A stretch of 64,000 bases of DNA, from positions 248,001-312,000 of the forward strand of contig NZ_CANLOZ010000005.1 in assembly GCF_947492965.1 (NCBI RefSeq), read 5' to 3'. This document shows, in pieces, positions 35,927 through 46,200 of this stretch. A program made the position numbers and the translations under genes. Source of the stretch: an uncultured Aquimarina sp. (GTDB lineage Bacteria; Bacteroidota; Bacteroidia; Flavobacteriales; Flavobacteriaceae). The notes beneath the pieces were generated by a model. The model was not told the DNA's origin. It saw nothing but the letters and a program-made list of their open reading frames with translations, and ran no database searches. How positions within the stretch are numbered: the first letter of the stretch is position 1; every line of letters starts with the position of its first letter.

Positions 35927-37324
35927 ATGAAATTTAACCACGAAGAATTCGAAGACAACAATTTCTCAATTAGTCGTTACGAGTCTATGCTGAGATCTAA
36001 TGATGTGAAATTTTTTGATTCTGATGAGTTTGAATCAATAATCCATCATTATTTAGAAAATGGGAAAATTGCTAAAGCGAAAAAAGCTATTTCTTTAGGG
36101 CTTTCACAACATCCATCTTCTGTTAACTTAAAGCTACTACAAGTAGAGGTTTTAGTTTTCGAAGATCGTTTGGATAAAGCAGATCATCTTTTAGCACAGC
36201 TTCATGCTTTAGAGCCTGAAAACGAAGAAATTTATATTCAGAAAGCTAACATCCTTTCTAAACAAAATAATCATATAAAAGCAATTGAGTTATTAACCAC
36301 TGCATTGCAATATACTGGAGATGAAGCAGATGTTTATTCCCTCATAGGAATGGAATATCTGTTTATGGATGATTTCGAAAATGCGAAAGTAAACTTCATG
36401 AGATGCTTAGAGGCAGATGATCAAGATTACTCGGCTTTGTATAACATTATTTACTGTTTTGATTTCTTGGAACAACATGAAGAAGCTATTACGTATCTTA
36501 ATATGTTCTTGGATAAAAACCCATATTGCGAAGTAGCCTGGCATCAGGTAGGTAAGCAATATTTTGACATCAAAGAATATGAAAAAGCATTAGCTGCTTT
36601 TGATTTTGCTATCATTAGTGATGAATACTTTATCGGTGCATACTTAGAAAAAGGAAAAGTATTAGAAAAGCTAAAGAGATATGAACAGGCAATAGAAAAT
36701 TATCGTATCACCTTAGAACTAGATGATCCAACTTCATTTGCTTTACTAAGAATAGGAAAATGTTTTGAAAAACTTGGAAGCGATGATTTAGCAATTCAAC
36801 ATTTCTCTAAAACAGTACATGAAGATCCATTATTAGATAAAGGATGGATTGCAATTACTGATTTTTACATGAGAAAGCGTAATTATCAAAAAGCACTTTA
36901 CTATACAAATAAAGCAATTAGTATCGATGCAGAAAATGTACTTTATTGGAAACGTTATGCCAAGATTAATAATCGCCTGGCATTTTTCGAAGAAGCAGAA
37001 CGTGGATATAGAAAAGCATTAGAACTGGGTAATTACGAGTTAGAAACTTGGCTTAATAGATCTGATATCCTAAAATATATTGGTGAATCAGATGCTGCGA
37101 TTCAAAACATGAACCAAGCCATAGAATTTTATCCCGAAAATGCTGAGATTCAATATCGATTAGCTGGATTATACTATGAGCAACAAGAATATAGCAAAGG
37201 GGAATTCCACCTTAGAAAAGGTTTGGAATTAGATCAAGAATATACGATTGTTTTAGAAGAGCTGTTTGAGTCAGTTTTCAACCTTTCTTTAGTTCAAAAT
37301 ATTATCTCAGAATACAAAAGATAA
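35927..37324 (+). CDS. Tetratricopeptide repeat protein
   Basis: This 465-residue protein is almost entirely TPR units of 34 residues (for example AIELLTTALQYTGDEADVYS, EEAITYLNMFLDKNPYCEVA, EKALAAFDFAIISDEYFIGA, QKALYYTNKAISIDAENVLY). I count about eleven or twelve repeats. There is no signal peptide, so it is a cytoplasmic protein-protein interaction scaffold. The partner is unknown. It is widely kept in Flavobacteriaceae next to DUF368 and aroE, as here. Confidence 0.9.
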   Translation: MKFNHEEFEDNNFSISRYESMLRSNDVKFFDSDEFESIIHHYLENGKIAKAKKAISLGLSQHPSSVNLKLLQVEVLVFEDRLDKADHLLAQLHALEPENEEIYIQKANILSKQNNHIKAIELLTTALQYTGDEADVYSLIGMEYLFMDDFENAKVNFMRCLEADDQDYSALYNIIYCFDFLEQHEEAITYLNMFLDKNPYCEVAWHQVGKQYFDIKEYEKALAAFDFAIISDEYFIGAYLEKGKVLEKLKRYEQAIENYRITLELDDPTSFALLRIGKCFEKLGSDDLAIQHFSKTVHEDPLLDKGWIAITDFYMRKRNYQKALYYTNKAISIDAENVLYWKRYAKINNRLAFFEEAERGYRKALELGNYELETWLNRSDILKYIGESDAAIQNMNQAIEFYPENAEIQYRLAGLYYEQQEYSKGEFHLRKGLELDQEYTIVLEELFESVFNLSLVQNIISEYKR

Positions 37325-37407
37325 CACCTAATTTATTGTTTATTTTACAATAAAATTGAGTCTTTCAATTTCCTTAGATAACCGCATGTTTTACAACAAA
37401 AAATACA

Positions 37408-37415
37408 TACATTTG
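37408..37415 (+). promoter_or_regulatory. Candidate -7 element for the DUF368-aroE operon
   Basis: TACATTTG fits TAnnTTTG and lies 29 nt before the ATG at 37445. No clear TTG at the expected -33 position. Confidence 0.4.
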
Positions 37416-37444
37416 TTTGTATAACCATTGTAAAAGCACAAAAA

Positions 37445-38410
37445 ATGCAACGAAGTCTTAAGGACTACCTATTAGTTTCACTAAAAGGAATTGCTATGGG
37501 AGCTGCTGATGTTGTTCCTGGAGTTTCTGGAGGTACGATCGCCTTTATATCTGGCATCTATGAAGAATTAATTTCTACAATAAACAATCTTAATATTGCA
37601 TTTTTTAAAGACTGGAAAAAAGATGGATTAAAAGATACCTGGAAAAAATACAATCTCTCTTTTCTAGTAGCATTGTTTGTTGGAATTGCTATTAGTATTC
37701 TATCTCTTGCCAAAATAATTAAATGGTTATTACACAATGAGCCCTTATTATTATGGTCATTTTTTTTCGGATTAGTACTTGCAAGCATCCTTTATATTGG
37801 AAAACAGATTACTGTATGGAGCCCAAAAGTTCTTATTAGTATTGTATTAGCTGCTGTAATCTCCTATTTTATTACAATTGCAGAACCTATGGCTTCTCCA
37901 GAAAGTCTTTGGTACTTATTGTTTTGCGGGTTCATTGCCATTATTGCCATGATCTTACCTGGAGTTTCAGGCGCTTTTATTTTATTGATTCTTGGTGCTT
38001 ATGAAACTTTTATCGGAATCTTAAATCAGTTTAGAGAAGGACTTACGACTTTTAATATTAGTTTGCTATGGGAAGCTTTTTATAAAATCGTAATAATTGG
38101 AATTGGAGCTGTAGCAGGTTTAAAACTATTCTCTAAAGTTCTCAATTGGATGTTCGATAATCATAAAAACGTAACTTTAGCATTACTAACTGGTTTTATG
38201 ATCGGTTCTTTAAATAAACTTTGGCCTTGGAAAGAAGTACTATCATGGAGAACAAACTCTGAAGGCATGGAAGTACCTTTTATAGAAAAAAGTATTTTAC
38301 CAGCTAGTTATGAAGGAGATCCTAGAATAATATGGGTACTTATTTTTGTGACTATTGGTTTTCTATTAATTCTTATATTAGAGCGACTTGCTACAAAAAA
38401 GGAAAAGTAA
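37445..38410 (+). CDS. DUF368 family undecaprenyl-phosphate transporter, copy 1
   Basis: This 321-residue protein has about nine membrane segments and the DUF368 signature near the N-terminus (LKGIAMGAADVVPGVSGGTI). A related motif recurs mid-protein (ILPGVSGAFILLILGAYE). DUF368 proteins (PopT) have been shown to move undecaprenyl phosphate back across the inner membrane for reuse in wall and surface polymer synthesis. It is followed 7 nt later by a second DUF368 gene, so the pair is cotranscribed, with aroE after them. Confidence 0.88.
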   Translation: MQRSLKDYLLVSLKGIAMGAADVVPGVSGGTIAFISGIYEELISTINNLNIAFFKDWKKDGLKDTWKKYNLSFLVALFVGIAISILSLAKIIKWLLHNEPLLLWSFFFGLVLASILYIGKQITVWSPKVLISIVLAAVISYFITIAEPMASPESLWYLLFCGFIAIIAMILPGVSGAFILLILGAYETFIGILNQFREGLTTFNISLLWEAFYKIVIIGIGAVAGLKLFSKVLNWMFDNHKNVTLALLTGFMIGSLNKLWPWKEVLSWRTNSEGMEVPFIEKSILPASYEGDPRIIWVLIFVTIGFLLILILERLATKKEK

Positions 38411-38417
38411 ATAATTC

Positions 38418-39446
38418 ATGGCCCAAAACACCAGAACGTTAAGTGATAAGTTTTTTTTAGTCATCAAGGGGTTGGCTATGGGAGCAGCTAACAAAGTACC
38501 TGGTGTATCTGGAGGAGTAGTCGCTTTTGTTGCTGGTTTTTATGAAGAATTTATATACTCTTTGCAGAAAATAAATCTCAAAGCATTCAAATTATTTATC
38601 AATTTTAGATTTTCTAGCTTCTGGAGATATATTAATGGTAGATTTTTAGCACTGTTAATCTTAGGAATGCTCATTAGCTATTTTAGTGTCTCTAAAATAC
38701 TAGATTATTTAATCATTCATTATGAGTTATATGTGTGGTCCGCCTTTTTTGGGATGATTATCGGATCTATTTATTATATCGTAAAAGACTTTGATGACTG
38801 GAACAGACGAAATATTTGTTTTATCATTATCGGCACTATCGTAGGAGTTAGCATTAGTCTTTTGGAGCCAGCAAAAGAAAATGACAACTTATTTTTTGTG
38901 TTTTTCTGTGGAATTGTAGGTGTTTCTGGTATGACCTTGCCTGGTCTGTCAGGTTCTTTTATTCTTATCTTATTTGGAAACTATGTGCTACTACTCGTGG
39001 ATTCTGTAAATGCTTTATACGATACCATAGCAGATCTTATACGATGGGATTTATCTTTTACAGAAAATGAAAATAGAATCCGATTATTAAAAGTTCTCGT
39101 AGTTTTTAGTCTTGGCTCTATTACTGGATTAGTAACGTTATCACATTTTTTAGGATACGTATTAAAACATTATAAAAATGCCACTTTTGCATCGATTATT
39201 GGTTTTATTACAGGCTCATTAGGAGTAGTTTGGCCATGGAAATATAAAATGTATAAAAAAGATGAAGTAGGTCAAATTTTAATAGATGCACAAGGCAATC
39301 CAATACTTGATAACTACGATCGATATCTACCAGATTTTTCAATCATGTCTACATACATTGCTTTCTTTTTCATACTTGTGGGTATTGGAATTGTTCTGTG
39401 GTTAGAATGGTATGGAGAAAAAACTGTAAAAACCAAACCAATATGA
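38418..39446 (+). CDS. DUF368 family undecaprenyl-phosphate transporter, copy 2
   Basis: This 342-residue paralogue of the previous gene has the same motifs in variant form: LAMGAANKVPGVSGGVVAFV at the N-terminus and TLPGLSGSFILILFGNY in the middle. The Ala-Asn instead of Ala-Asp before the motif marks a distinct subfamily. Similarity with copy 1 is clear at the motifs but low elsewhere, so the duplication is old. The stop overlaps the aroE start by four bases. Confidence 0.87.
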   Translation: MAQNTRTLSDKFFLVIKGLAMGAANKVPGVSGGVVAFVAGFYEEFIYSLQKINLKAFKLFINFRFSSFWRYINGRFLALLILGMLISYFSVSKILDYLIIHYELYVWSAFFGMIIGSIYYIVKDFDDWNRRNICFIIIGTIVGVSISLLEPAKENDNLFFVFFCGIVGVSGMTLPGLSGSFILILFGNYVLLLVDSVNALYDTIADLIRWDLSFTENENRIRLLKVLVVFSLGSITGLVTLSHFLGYVLKHYKNATFASIIGFITGSLGVVWPWKYKMYKKDEVGQILIDAQGNPILDNYDRYLPDFSIMSTYIAFFFILVGIGIVLWLEWYGEKTVKTKPI

Positions 39447-40171
39447 GTACATATGGATTATTAGGAAGAGATATAGGCTACTCCTTTTCCAGAAATTATT
39501 TTTCCAATAGATTCGAAAAAGAAAACCTACCACATCGTTACATCAACTTTGATCTTAAATCCATTGAGGAGCTTAAAGAGGTACTCGAAAATAAGGAAAT
39601 CCATGGTATGAATGTCACTATTCCTTATAAAGAAGAAGTGATTCCATATTTAGATACTTTGGATCCAATAGCAAAAGAAATCGGAGCTGTTAATGTTATC
39701 AAGTTTGAAAATAATGGAAAGCTTACAGGATACAATAGTGATTATTATGGCTTTACCGAATCACTAAAACCACTACTTACCCCAAAAATAAAAAAAGCAC
39801 TCATTCTTGGAACCGGCGGCGCCTCAAAAGCAATTGCCTATGCGCTAGAAAAACTAGATATTAAGTATACTTTTGTATCTAGAAATCCTGATTTTAAAGA
39901 ACTTAGTTATAACGATTTGGATGAAGATATCATCAGAGATTTTAAATTAATCATCAACTGTACTCCTTTAGGCACACACCCTAAAGTTCAAAATCATCCA
40001 GATATTCCGTTTGAGCATCTTGGCGAAAATCATATTTTATACGATCTCATCTATAATCCAGAAGAAACAACCTTTATGAGAAAAGGCAAGGAAAAAGGTG
40101 CCAAAACTATTAATGGTCTACGAATGCTTGTATTACAAGCAGAAAGATCCTGGGAAATCTGGAATTCATAA
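39443..40171 (+). CDS. aroE: Shikimate dehydrogenase
   Basis: The ATG at 39443 overlaps the DUF368 stop (ATGA). An upstream in-frame extension is not needed. This gives a 242-residue protein with the shikimate-binding start (YGLLGRDIGYSFSRNYF), the catalytic block GMNVTIPYKEEVIPYL with its Lys, and the NADP site ALILGTGGASKAIAYALEK. It reduces 3-dehydroshikimate in aromatic amino-acid synthesis. The family is usually about 270 residues, so this is slightly short, as is common in Bacteroidota. Confidence 0.92.
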   Translation: MSTYGLLGRDIGYSFSRNYFSNRFEKENLPHRYINFDLKSIEELKEVLENKEIHGMNVTIPYKEEVIPYLDTLDPIAKEIGAVNVIKFENNGKLTGYNSDYYGFTESLKPLLTPKIKKALILGTGGASKAIAYALEKLDIKYTFVSRNPDFKELSYNDLDEDIIRDFKLIINCTPLGTHPKVQNHPDIPFEHLGENHILYDLIYNPEETTFMRKGKEKGAKTINGLRMLVLQAERSWEIWNS

Positions 40172-40310
40172 TTTTTGATATTACTTCCTAATAAATAATA
40201 TACTTTTCCTACAAATGTAATTCCTAAAACGAAGTATTTGCTTTGAGTTTATATAAGATGTTAGTATCTTAGACAATCGTTAATCTCCGATAAACAAAAA
40301 CATTAATACG

Positions 40311-42362
40311 ATGTCCACACACGATAACCTGCCTCAGGCAGATGGAAATGAAGAAAAAAAGGCTGAATCTCCTATTGAAAGTATAGAGAATCCTACTACC
40401 GAAGAATCTGAATCTGTTACACCTGTAATAGAAGAAAATGCTACCAATGATGACGTAAAAATAGAAGAAGCTTCTAATACTGAAGTTACAACAGAAGAAC
40501 CATCATCTTCAGAAAAAGAAGAAGTGGTAGCAGAAATTTCTAAGGAAGAAGTTCCTACAGAATCTTCCAATGATGCGATTCAAAATGAAATGGATGAAGC
40601 AGTAGCTAAGGATAGCGAAGATGAGGCAAAATTAGAACGTCATGATATTGAAAAGAAAGATTATCATGCCATGACCAAAGATCAGCTTATCTCAGAATTA
40701 AGGCATCTTATAAAAAATGAGAAAATTCAAGCTATAAAAGAACATGTAGAAGAGATTAAAACTGAGTTTAACGCTAAATTTAATGAAGAAGTAGAACAGA
40801 AAAAAGATGAATTTTTAGCTGAAGGAGGTAACATTATTGATTTTTACTATTCTACTCCACTCAAAAAAGAATTCAATTCTGTTTATTTTGATTATAAAGA
40901 AAAAAGAAACGCTTACTACCAAAATCTAAAAAAAGACCTTCAGGTAAACCTTCAAAAGAGACTAGATATTATTGAAGAACTTAAAGGGCTATTAAACGTA
41001 GAAGAAAACATTAATTCTACTTATAATCACTTTAAGGAAATTAAAGAAAGGTGGCACAATGCAGGACCAATTCCAAGAGATAAATACAACACCGTTTGGA
41101 ATACGTATCATCACCATACCGAAAATTTTTATGATTTCCTTCATCTCAATAGAGACTTTAGGGATCTTGATTTTAAGCACAATCTAGAACAGAAACTAAA
41201 AATTATAGAACGTGCCACAGAACTTGCACAAGAAACAGATGTAAATCGAGCTTTTAGAGAATTACAAATTCTTCATAAAATGTGGAAAGAAGATTTAGGT
41301 CCTGTTGCTAAAGAATATAGAGAGCCTATCTGGGAGAAATTTAGTGCTCTTACCAAACAAATTCATGAAAACCGACAAGAATTTTTCAAAGTTCAGGATA
41401 AAGTTTATGAACAGAATTTAGTGGTAAAGCAAGGAATTATCAATAAAATAATCGAAGTTTCTTCTGACCACCCAAAAAATCATAATGGTTGGCAACAAAA
41501 AATTAAAGAAATAGAAGCATTAAGAGAAGATTTCTTTAAAGCGGGAAAAGTTCCATTAAGTGCTAACGAAGAAACCTGGAGTCACTTTAAAAGCGCGGTT
41601 CGAGATTTTAACAGAAATAAAAATGCCTTTTATAAAGGTCTTAAAAAAGATCAATTCGATAATCTAAACAAAAAGATGGAATTGATCAAAATTGCTGAAG
41701 ATAATAAGGATAGTGATGACTTTTCTGTTACTACCCCATTAATGAAAAAAATCCAAGCAGACTGGAAAAAGATTGGTCATGTCCCTAGAAAAGACAGCGA
41801 CCGAATCTGGAAAAGATTTAAAGATGCCTGCAACTTTTATTTCGATAGAATTCATGCTGAGAAAAATGAAGCAAATAAAGAAGAATTAGTTTCTTACGAG
41901 AAAAAACTAGCACATATTGAAGCTCTTAAAGAACTAAAGTTATCTGGTGATCCTAAAAATGATTTAGATATCATTAAAGAGAATATAAAAACATGGAAAA
42001 GTTTAGGGAGAGTACCCTATAAAAAAAGAAATATAGAGTCTGACTATCATAAGGTATTGGACGGCTTTTTTGAGCAATTAAATCTAAGTCGTCAAGAAAC
42101 CGAAATGATTAAATACGAGAATAAACTAAATTCTCTAGCCAACCAATCAGATGATAGAGCACTACGAAATGAACAAAACTTTATTCGTAAAAAAATAGAA
42201 GAGGTTCATAATGAAATTCGACAATTAGAAAATAATTTACAGTTTTTCAAGAATACCGATGACTCTAACCCTCTCGTTATTGATGTAAGAAAAAATATCG
42301 AAAAACATAAAGAGAGTCTAGTCGTTTGGAAAAATAAACTCAAAAAAATCAAAGAACTTTAA
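40311..42362 (+). CDS. DUF349 repeat protein
   Basis: This 683-residue protein has an acidic low-complexity N-terminus of about 110 residues rich in Glu, Thr and Ser. Five DUF349 units of about 70-75 residues follow. Each shows W-x5-G-x-(V/I)-P-(K/R) and W-x2-F motifs (WHNAGPIPRDKYNTVWNTYH, WKEDLGPVAKEYREPIWEKF, DWKKIGHVPRKDSDRIWKRF, WKSLGRVPYKKRN). It is predicted to be a long coiled-coil-like cytoplasmic protein. DUF349 proteins have no firm function. It follows aroE by 140 bp, probably with its own promoter. Confidence 0.88.
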   Translation: MSTHDNLPQADGNEEKKAESPIESIENPTTEESESVTPVIEENATNDDVKIEEASNTEVTTEEPSSSEKEEVVAEISKEEVPTESSNDAIQNEMDEAVAKDSEDEAKLERHDIEKKDYHAMTKDQLISELRHLIKNEKIQAIKEHVEEIKTEFNAKFNEEVEQKKDEFLAEGGNIIDFYYSTPLKKEFNSVYFDYKEKRNAYYQNLKKDLQVNLQKRLDIIEELKGLLNVEENINSTYNHFKEIKERWHNAGPIPRDKYNTVWNTYHHHTENFYDFLHLNRDFRDLDFKHNLEQKLKIIERATELAQETDVNRAFRELQILHKMWKEDLGPVAKEYREPIWEKFSALTKQIHENRQEFFKVQDKVYEQNLVVKQGIINKIIEVSSDHPKNHNGWQQKIKEIEALREDFFKAGKVPLSANEETWSHFKSAVRDFNRNKNAFYKGLKKDQFDNLNKKMELIKIAEDNKDSDDFSVTTPLMKKIQADWKKIGHVPRKDSDRIWKRFKDACNFYFDRIHAEKNEANKEELVSYEKKLAHIEALKELKLSGDPKNDLDIIKENIKTWKSLGRVPYKKRNIESDYHKVLDGFFEQLNLSRQETEMIKYENKLNSLANQSDDRALRNEQNFIRKKIEEVHNEIRQLENNLQFFKNTDDSNPLVIDVRKNIEKHKESLVVWKNKLKKIKEL

Positions 42363-42382
42363 TAAGTCCATAGATTTAATTA

Positions 42383-43012
42383 ATGATTAATTGCGCTCTT
42401 TGCGGTTCAGAAACCCAGAAATTTACTGAAATACAAGAGCGCATATATTATCAATGCTTTAACTGTCATGGAATATCATTAGATCCTTCTTTTTACCTAA
42501 CAGATAAACAAGAAAAAGAACGGTATGAAATTCATAATAACGATGTAACCGATTCTGGATACCAGAACTTCGTATCTCCTATTGTTAATGCTATCGCTAA
42601 AAACTATACATCTCATCATAAAGGTTTAGATTTTGGTAGTGGAACAGGACCAGTTATAACTACAATGCTCCGAAAACAAGGGTATGATATTACTACGTAT
42701 GATCCCTTTTTCGATCCCAATCCCAATGCATTAAGACAAACCTATAATTATATTGCTTGCTGCGAAGTAATGGAACATTTTCACAATCCGAATAAGGAAT
42801 TTGCTCTACTAAATTCCTTACTTGAAGAAAATGGTACTTTATATTGTAAAACGTATCTTTATAATTCATCCATTAATTTTAATTCTTGGTGGTATAAAAA
42901 CGACCCTACTCACGTTTTCTTTTACACAGAAAAGACATTGCAATGGATACAGTCTAAATTTAATTTTAGCAAACTAATTATTTCGGACAAGCTGATCTGT
43001 TTTAGACGATAA
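42383..43012 (+). CDS. Class I SAM-dependent methyltransferase with zinc ribbon
   Basis: This 209-residue protein opens with a four-cysteine zinc ribbon (CALCGSETQ, then YYQCFNCHGISLDP). It then has a Rossmann methyltransferase core: motif I in GLDFGSGTGPVITTML, CCEVMEHFHNPNKEF in the middle, and GTLYCKTYLYN in motif post-II. Proteins of this build methylate small molecules or act in surface-polymer pathways. The substrate is unknown. It starts 21 nt after the DUF349 stop. Confidence 0.85.
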   Translation: MINCALCGSETQKFTEIQERIYYQCFNCHGISLDPSFYLTDKQEKERYEIHNNDVTDSGYQNFVSPIVNAIAKNYTSHHKGLDFGSGTGPVITTMLRKQGYDITTYDPFFDPNPNALRQTYNYIACCEVMEHFHNPNKEFALLNSLLEENGTLYCKTYLYNSSINFNSWWYKNDPTHVFFYTEKTLQWIQSKFNFSKLIISDKLICFRR

Positions 43013-43281
43013 GGTATTTTGTTTTATATCTAACAAAATTCAAATATTATACCTTCTACAATACTCTCATTACAAATCTTATTAACACGAAAACGTTTGA
43101 GTAATTAACTACTTCTATTAGTACTTATTTATTCCCTAAATTGCATAATTATCATTTTTATCGATAAAATAATATCACTAACATAATAATATTTGAAATT
43201 TTATAACTATATGACAATTTAAACACCAACTTCTTTCAAAAGAAGATTATTACACAAGACACAATTCAAACACTAAAACTT

Positions 43282-46200
43282 ATGAAAAACTCACTACCTA
43301 AACTCTTAGGCATTATTTGTCTATGGAGTTTATCACTCAATTCATTTTTTGTAAATGCACAAACTGATTTTAGAGAAGAAACCATTTATTTCCTCTTAAC
43401 CACTCGTTTTTTTGATGGTGACCCTAATAACAATGTACCTACAGAATGGTCCTCTTACAATCCGGACCCGAATATCAACCCTACTATTACAGATCCTAAT
43501 GATGTAACGTGGAAAGGTGACTTTAAAGGATTAATCCAAAAACTAGACTATATAAAGGATCTTGGTTTCACAGCTATTTGGATCACTCCTATCGTTCATA
43601 ACAGAAGCCCTTTAGATTATCATGGTTATCATGCTTGGGATTTTACTAAAGTAGATCCCCGTTTAGAATCTCCTGGAGCTACGTTTCAGGATTTGATCAA
43701 TGAAGTTCATGCGCGTGATATGAAGATTGTATTAGATGTTGTTACCAATCATGCAGGTCGTTTTGGGATTAAAGATGTTGCAGAAATAAAATATAACACA
43801 GATCCTACAAAACCCTGGTACGCACCAGACAACCCCAATTGGGAGTATGATGGTTTAACACCAAATCCAGAAGATGGACTAATCTGGAGTCGTGCCAACC
43901 TTGCAGAAATGCCACCTCCTTATAATCAAGATCTTTCTGCCTTTAATTTTCCTAGCAAAGAAAGCTATGTAGATACATCGGATCCAGATTGGTATCATCA
44001 TTCAGGGAATGGATTTGCACAAGGTTTTGATGATATAGAAAATTTACACAATAGAGCTTTAGCAGGAGACACACCAGACTTAAACACAGGAAATCAAGTA
44101 GTTAGAGACTATCTTGTAAATGCATATGCTACATTCATTAATATGGGAGTTGATGCATTTCGTTGGGATACAGTTAAGCATATGAGTAAAGAAGATATCA
44201 TCTATTTCTACGATGCTTTTAAGGCTATTAACCCTGATCTCTTTATTTTTGGAGAAGTTGCGCAACTAAGACACGAGTTACATCCTGTTGATGAAATCAA
44301 TCCGCATTATTATACTTGGAGAGGTGCAGTAAACAATTCAGAACCTTTGGATCTTGCTGTAATTGATTTCTTTGGTGAAGCGACATTTCACGGAACTTTC
44401 GAAGAAGGACAATCTTTCCCAACAGTGAAAGCAGCAGCACGTTATGACCATTTATATAGTGATCCTTCTACTTTGATAACATGGTTAGATAATCATGATT
44501 TTGGTCCTAATAATGATTGGAACAGAAGATATGGCGGTACCGATGAAAATTTAGCCGCATGTATGAACTTTATGTTTACATGGCGAGGAATTCCAGTAGT
44601 GTATTATGGAACTGAAATGAGATTTAAAGCTGGAGAATTTAATGATATTCATAATGCTGCAGGTATCGAACAATCAATTGATAAAACTGGTAGAGCCTAC
44701 TACGGAGATATAATAGACCAAGCTCCTAGTCATAAAATATACCAACATATAAGAAAGTTAAATGCTATTAGAAAAGCTGTTCCAGCGCTCCAAAAAGGAA
44801 GTTGGGACTGGAAAGAAGCTCCGGGAAATGCCGTATCGTATCGTAGAGTACATCAAAATAGTGAAGTTGCTGTAGGGTTAGCAAAAGATGGAAATGCATC
44901 TTTTAGCATCTCCGGAATGACTAATGGTGTGTATAGAGATGCTGTAACGGGAAGAGAAATTTTTGCGCAAAATGGAGTGTTGAATTTCACTGTAACTTCT
45001 GGATCTGCAGGGATCTATGTACTTAATGGACCTGGACTCATTGGAGGCTGCGGTGGTGGTTTCTTCGAGAATTGCGTTAATGGACCAAGTAATCCTGTAG
45101 TTATAATGAATCCAAATACTACCAACTCCGAAGATCCTATTCAAATTACTATGGATGGTGTTGGAGGAGCTGGTGCTCCATACGCTATTTATTATACGTT
45201 GGATGGATCCACTCCAAATAGTTCGAGTACTTTATATAACAGTGCATTTACGATCACAGAATCTACCACTATAAAAGCTATAGTCTATGATAGAGATGGA
45301 GTAGCTTCAGATATTCTAACAAAAAATTATAGAATTGGTCCTATTGAAGGATTACATGTATATTTTAAGAAACCATCTTCTTGGTCTCAGGCGAATGTTC
45401 ATTATTGGAATGAATCACCAGATGTATTACCAACTAGTAATTGGCCAGGTCCTCAAATGAATCAAATAGACAATTCTGAATGGTATGAATATATTTTTGA
45501 AGGCGTTCAGAGTACTAATTTACTATTCAATGATAATGGTGGTGCTAAAACTGATGACCTAATAAGAGATAGAGATGGATGGTACGATGATGGAGTATGG
45601 TATGATACTGATCCTAGGGGTGATGTTAATACACCTCCTGTAGTATCTATATCTCCTAACGGTGGAACTTTTAACATTGGAGAAACTGTAAATATTACAT
45701 TAAGTGCTACAGACAATTCTTCCGAAGGAATTGAAATTTATTACACATTAAATGGTAATGATCCTTCATCATCCTCAACTCGGTATACGAACCCAATATC
45801 CATTACATCTGATACTACCATAAAAGCAATTGCATATGATTCAGAAGGATTAACTTCTCCAATAGCAAGCAATTCTTTCACATTTACAGACGGCACTACT
45901 GATTCAATGACTATATATTACAAAGGCAATTTAACAAACCCTTCTATATACTATTGGAACACTACTCCGACAGCAAGTACTATACCTTGGCCTGGAGTGG
46001 TAATGAATCCTATTGGCAACGACTGGTATTCTTTTACTTTTGATACTATAAGTTGTGCCAATATAATATTTAGCAATAATGGATCATCGCAAACAGAAGA
46101 TCTTCAAAGATGTGGAGATGGATGGTATTACAATGGCACTTGGTATGACAGTAATCCAGAAGAAAATCAAGATCTCACCTTATATTTTAAATCAGATTCT

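Noticed and set aside
43011..43055. Nested AAGGTAT/ATACCTT and TTTTGTT/AACAAAA pairs after the methyltransferase gene
   Set aside because: AT-rich and not followed by a T-run. Could be a weak terminator but chance is likely.
43088..43101. CGAAAACGTTTGAG upstream of the amylase as a LacI-type operator
   Set aside because: The centre AAACGTTT is palindromic, but only one copy was seen and no LacI gene is in the window. Too weak to call.
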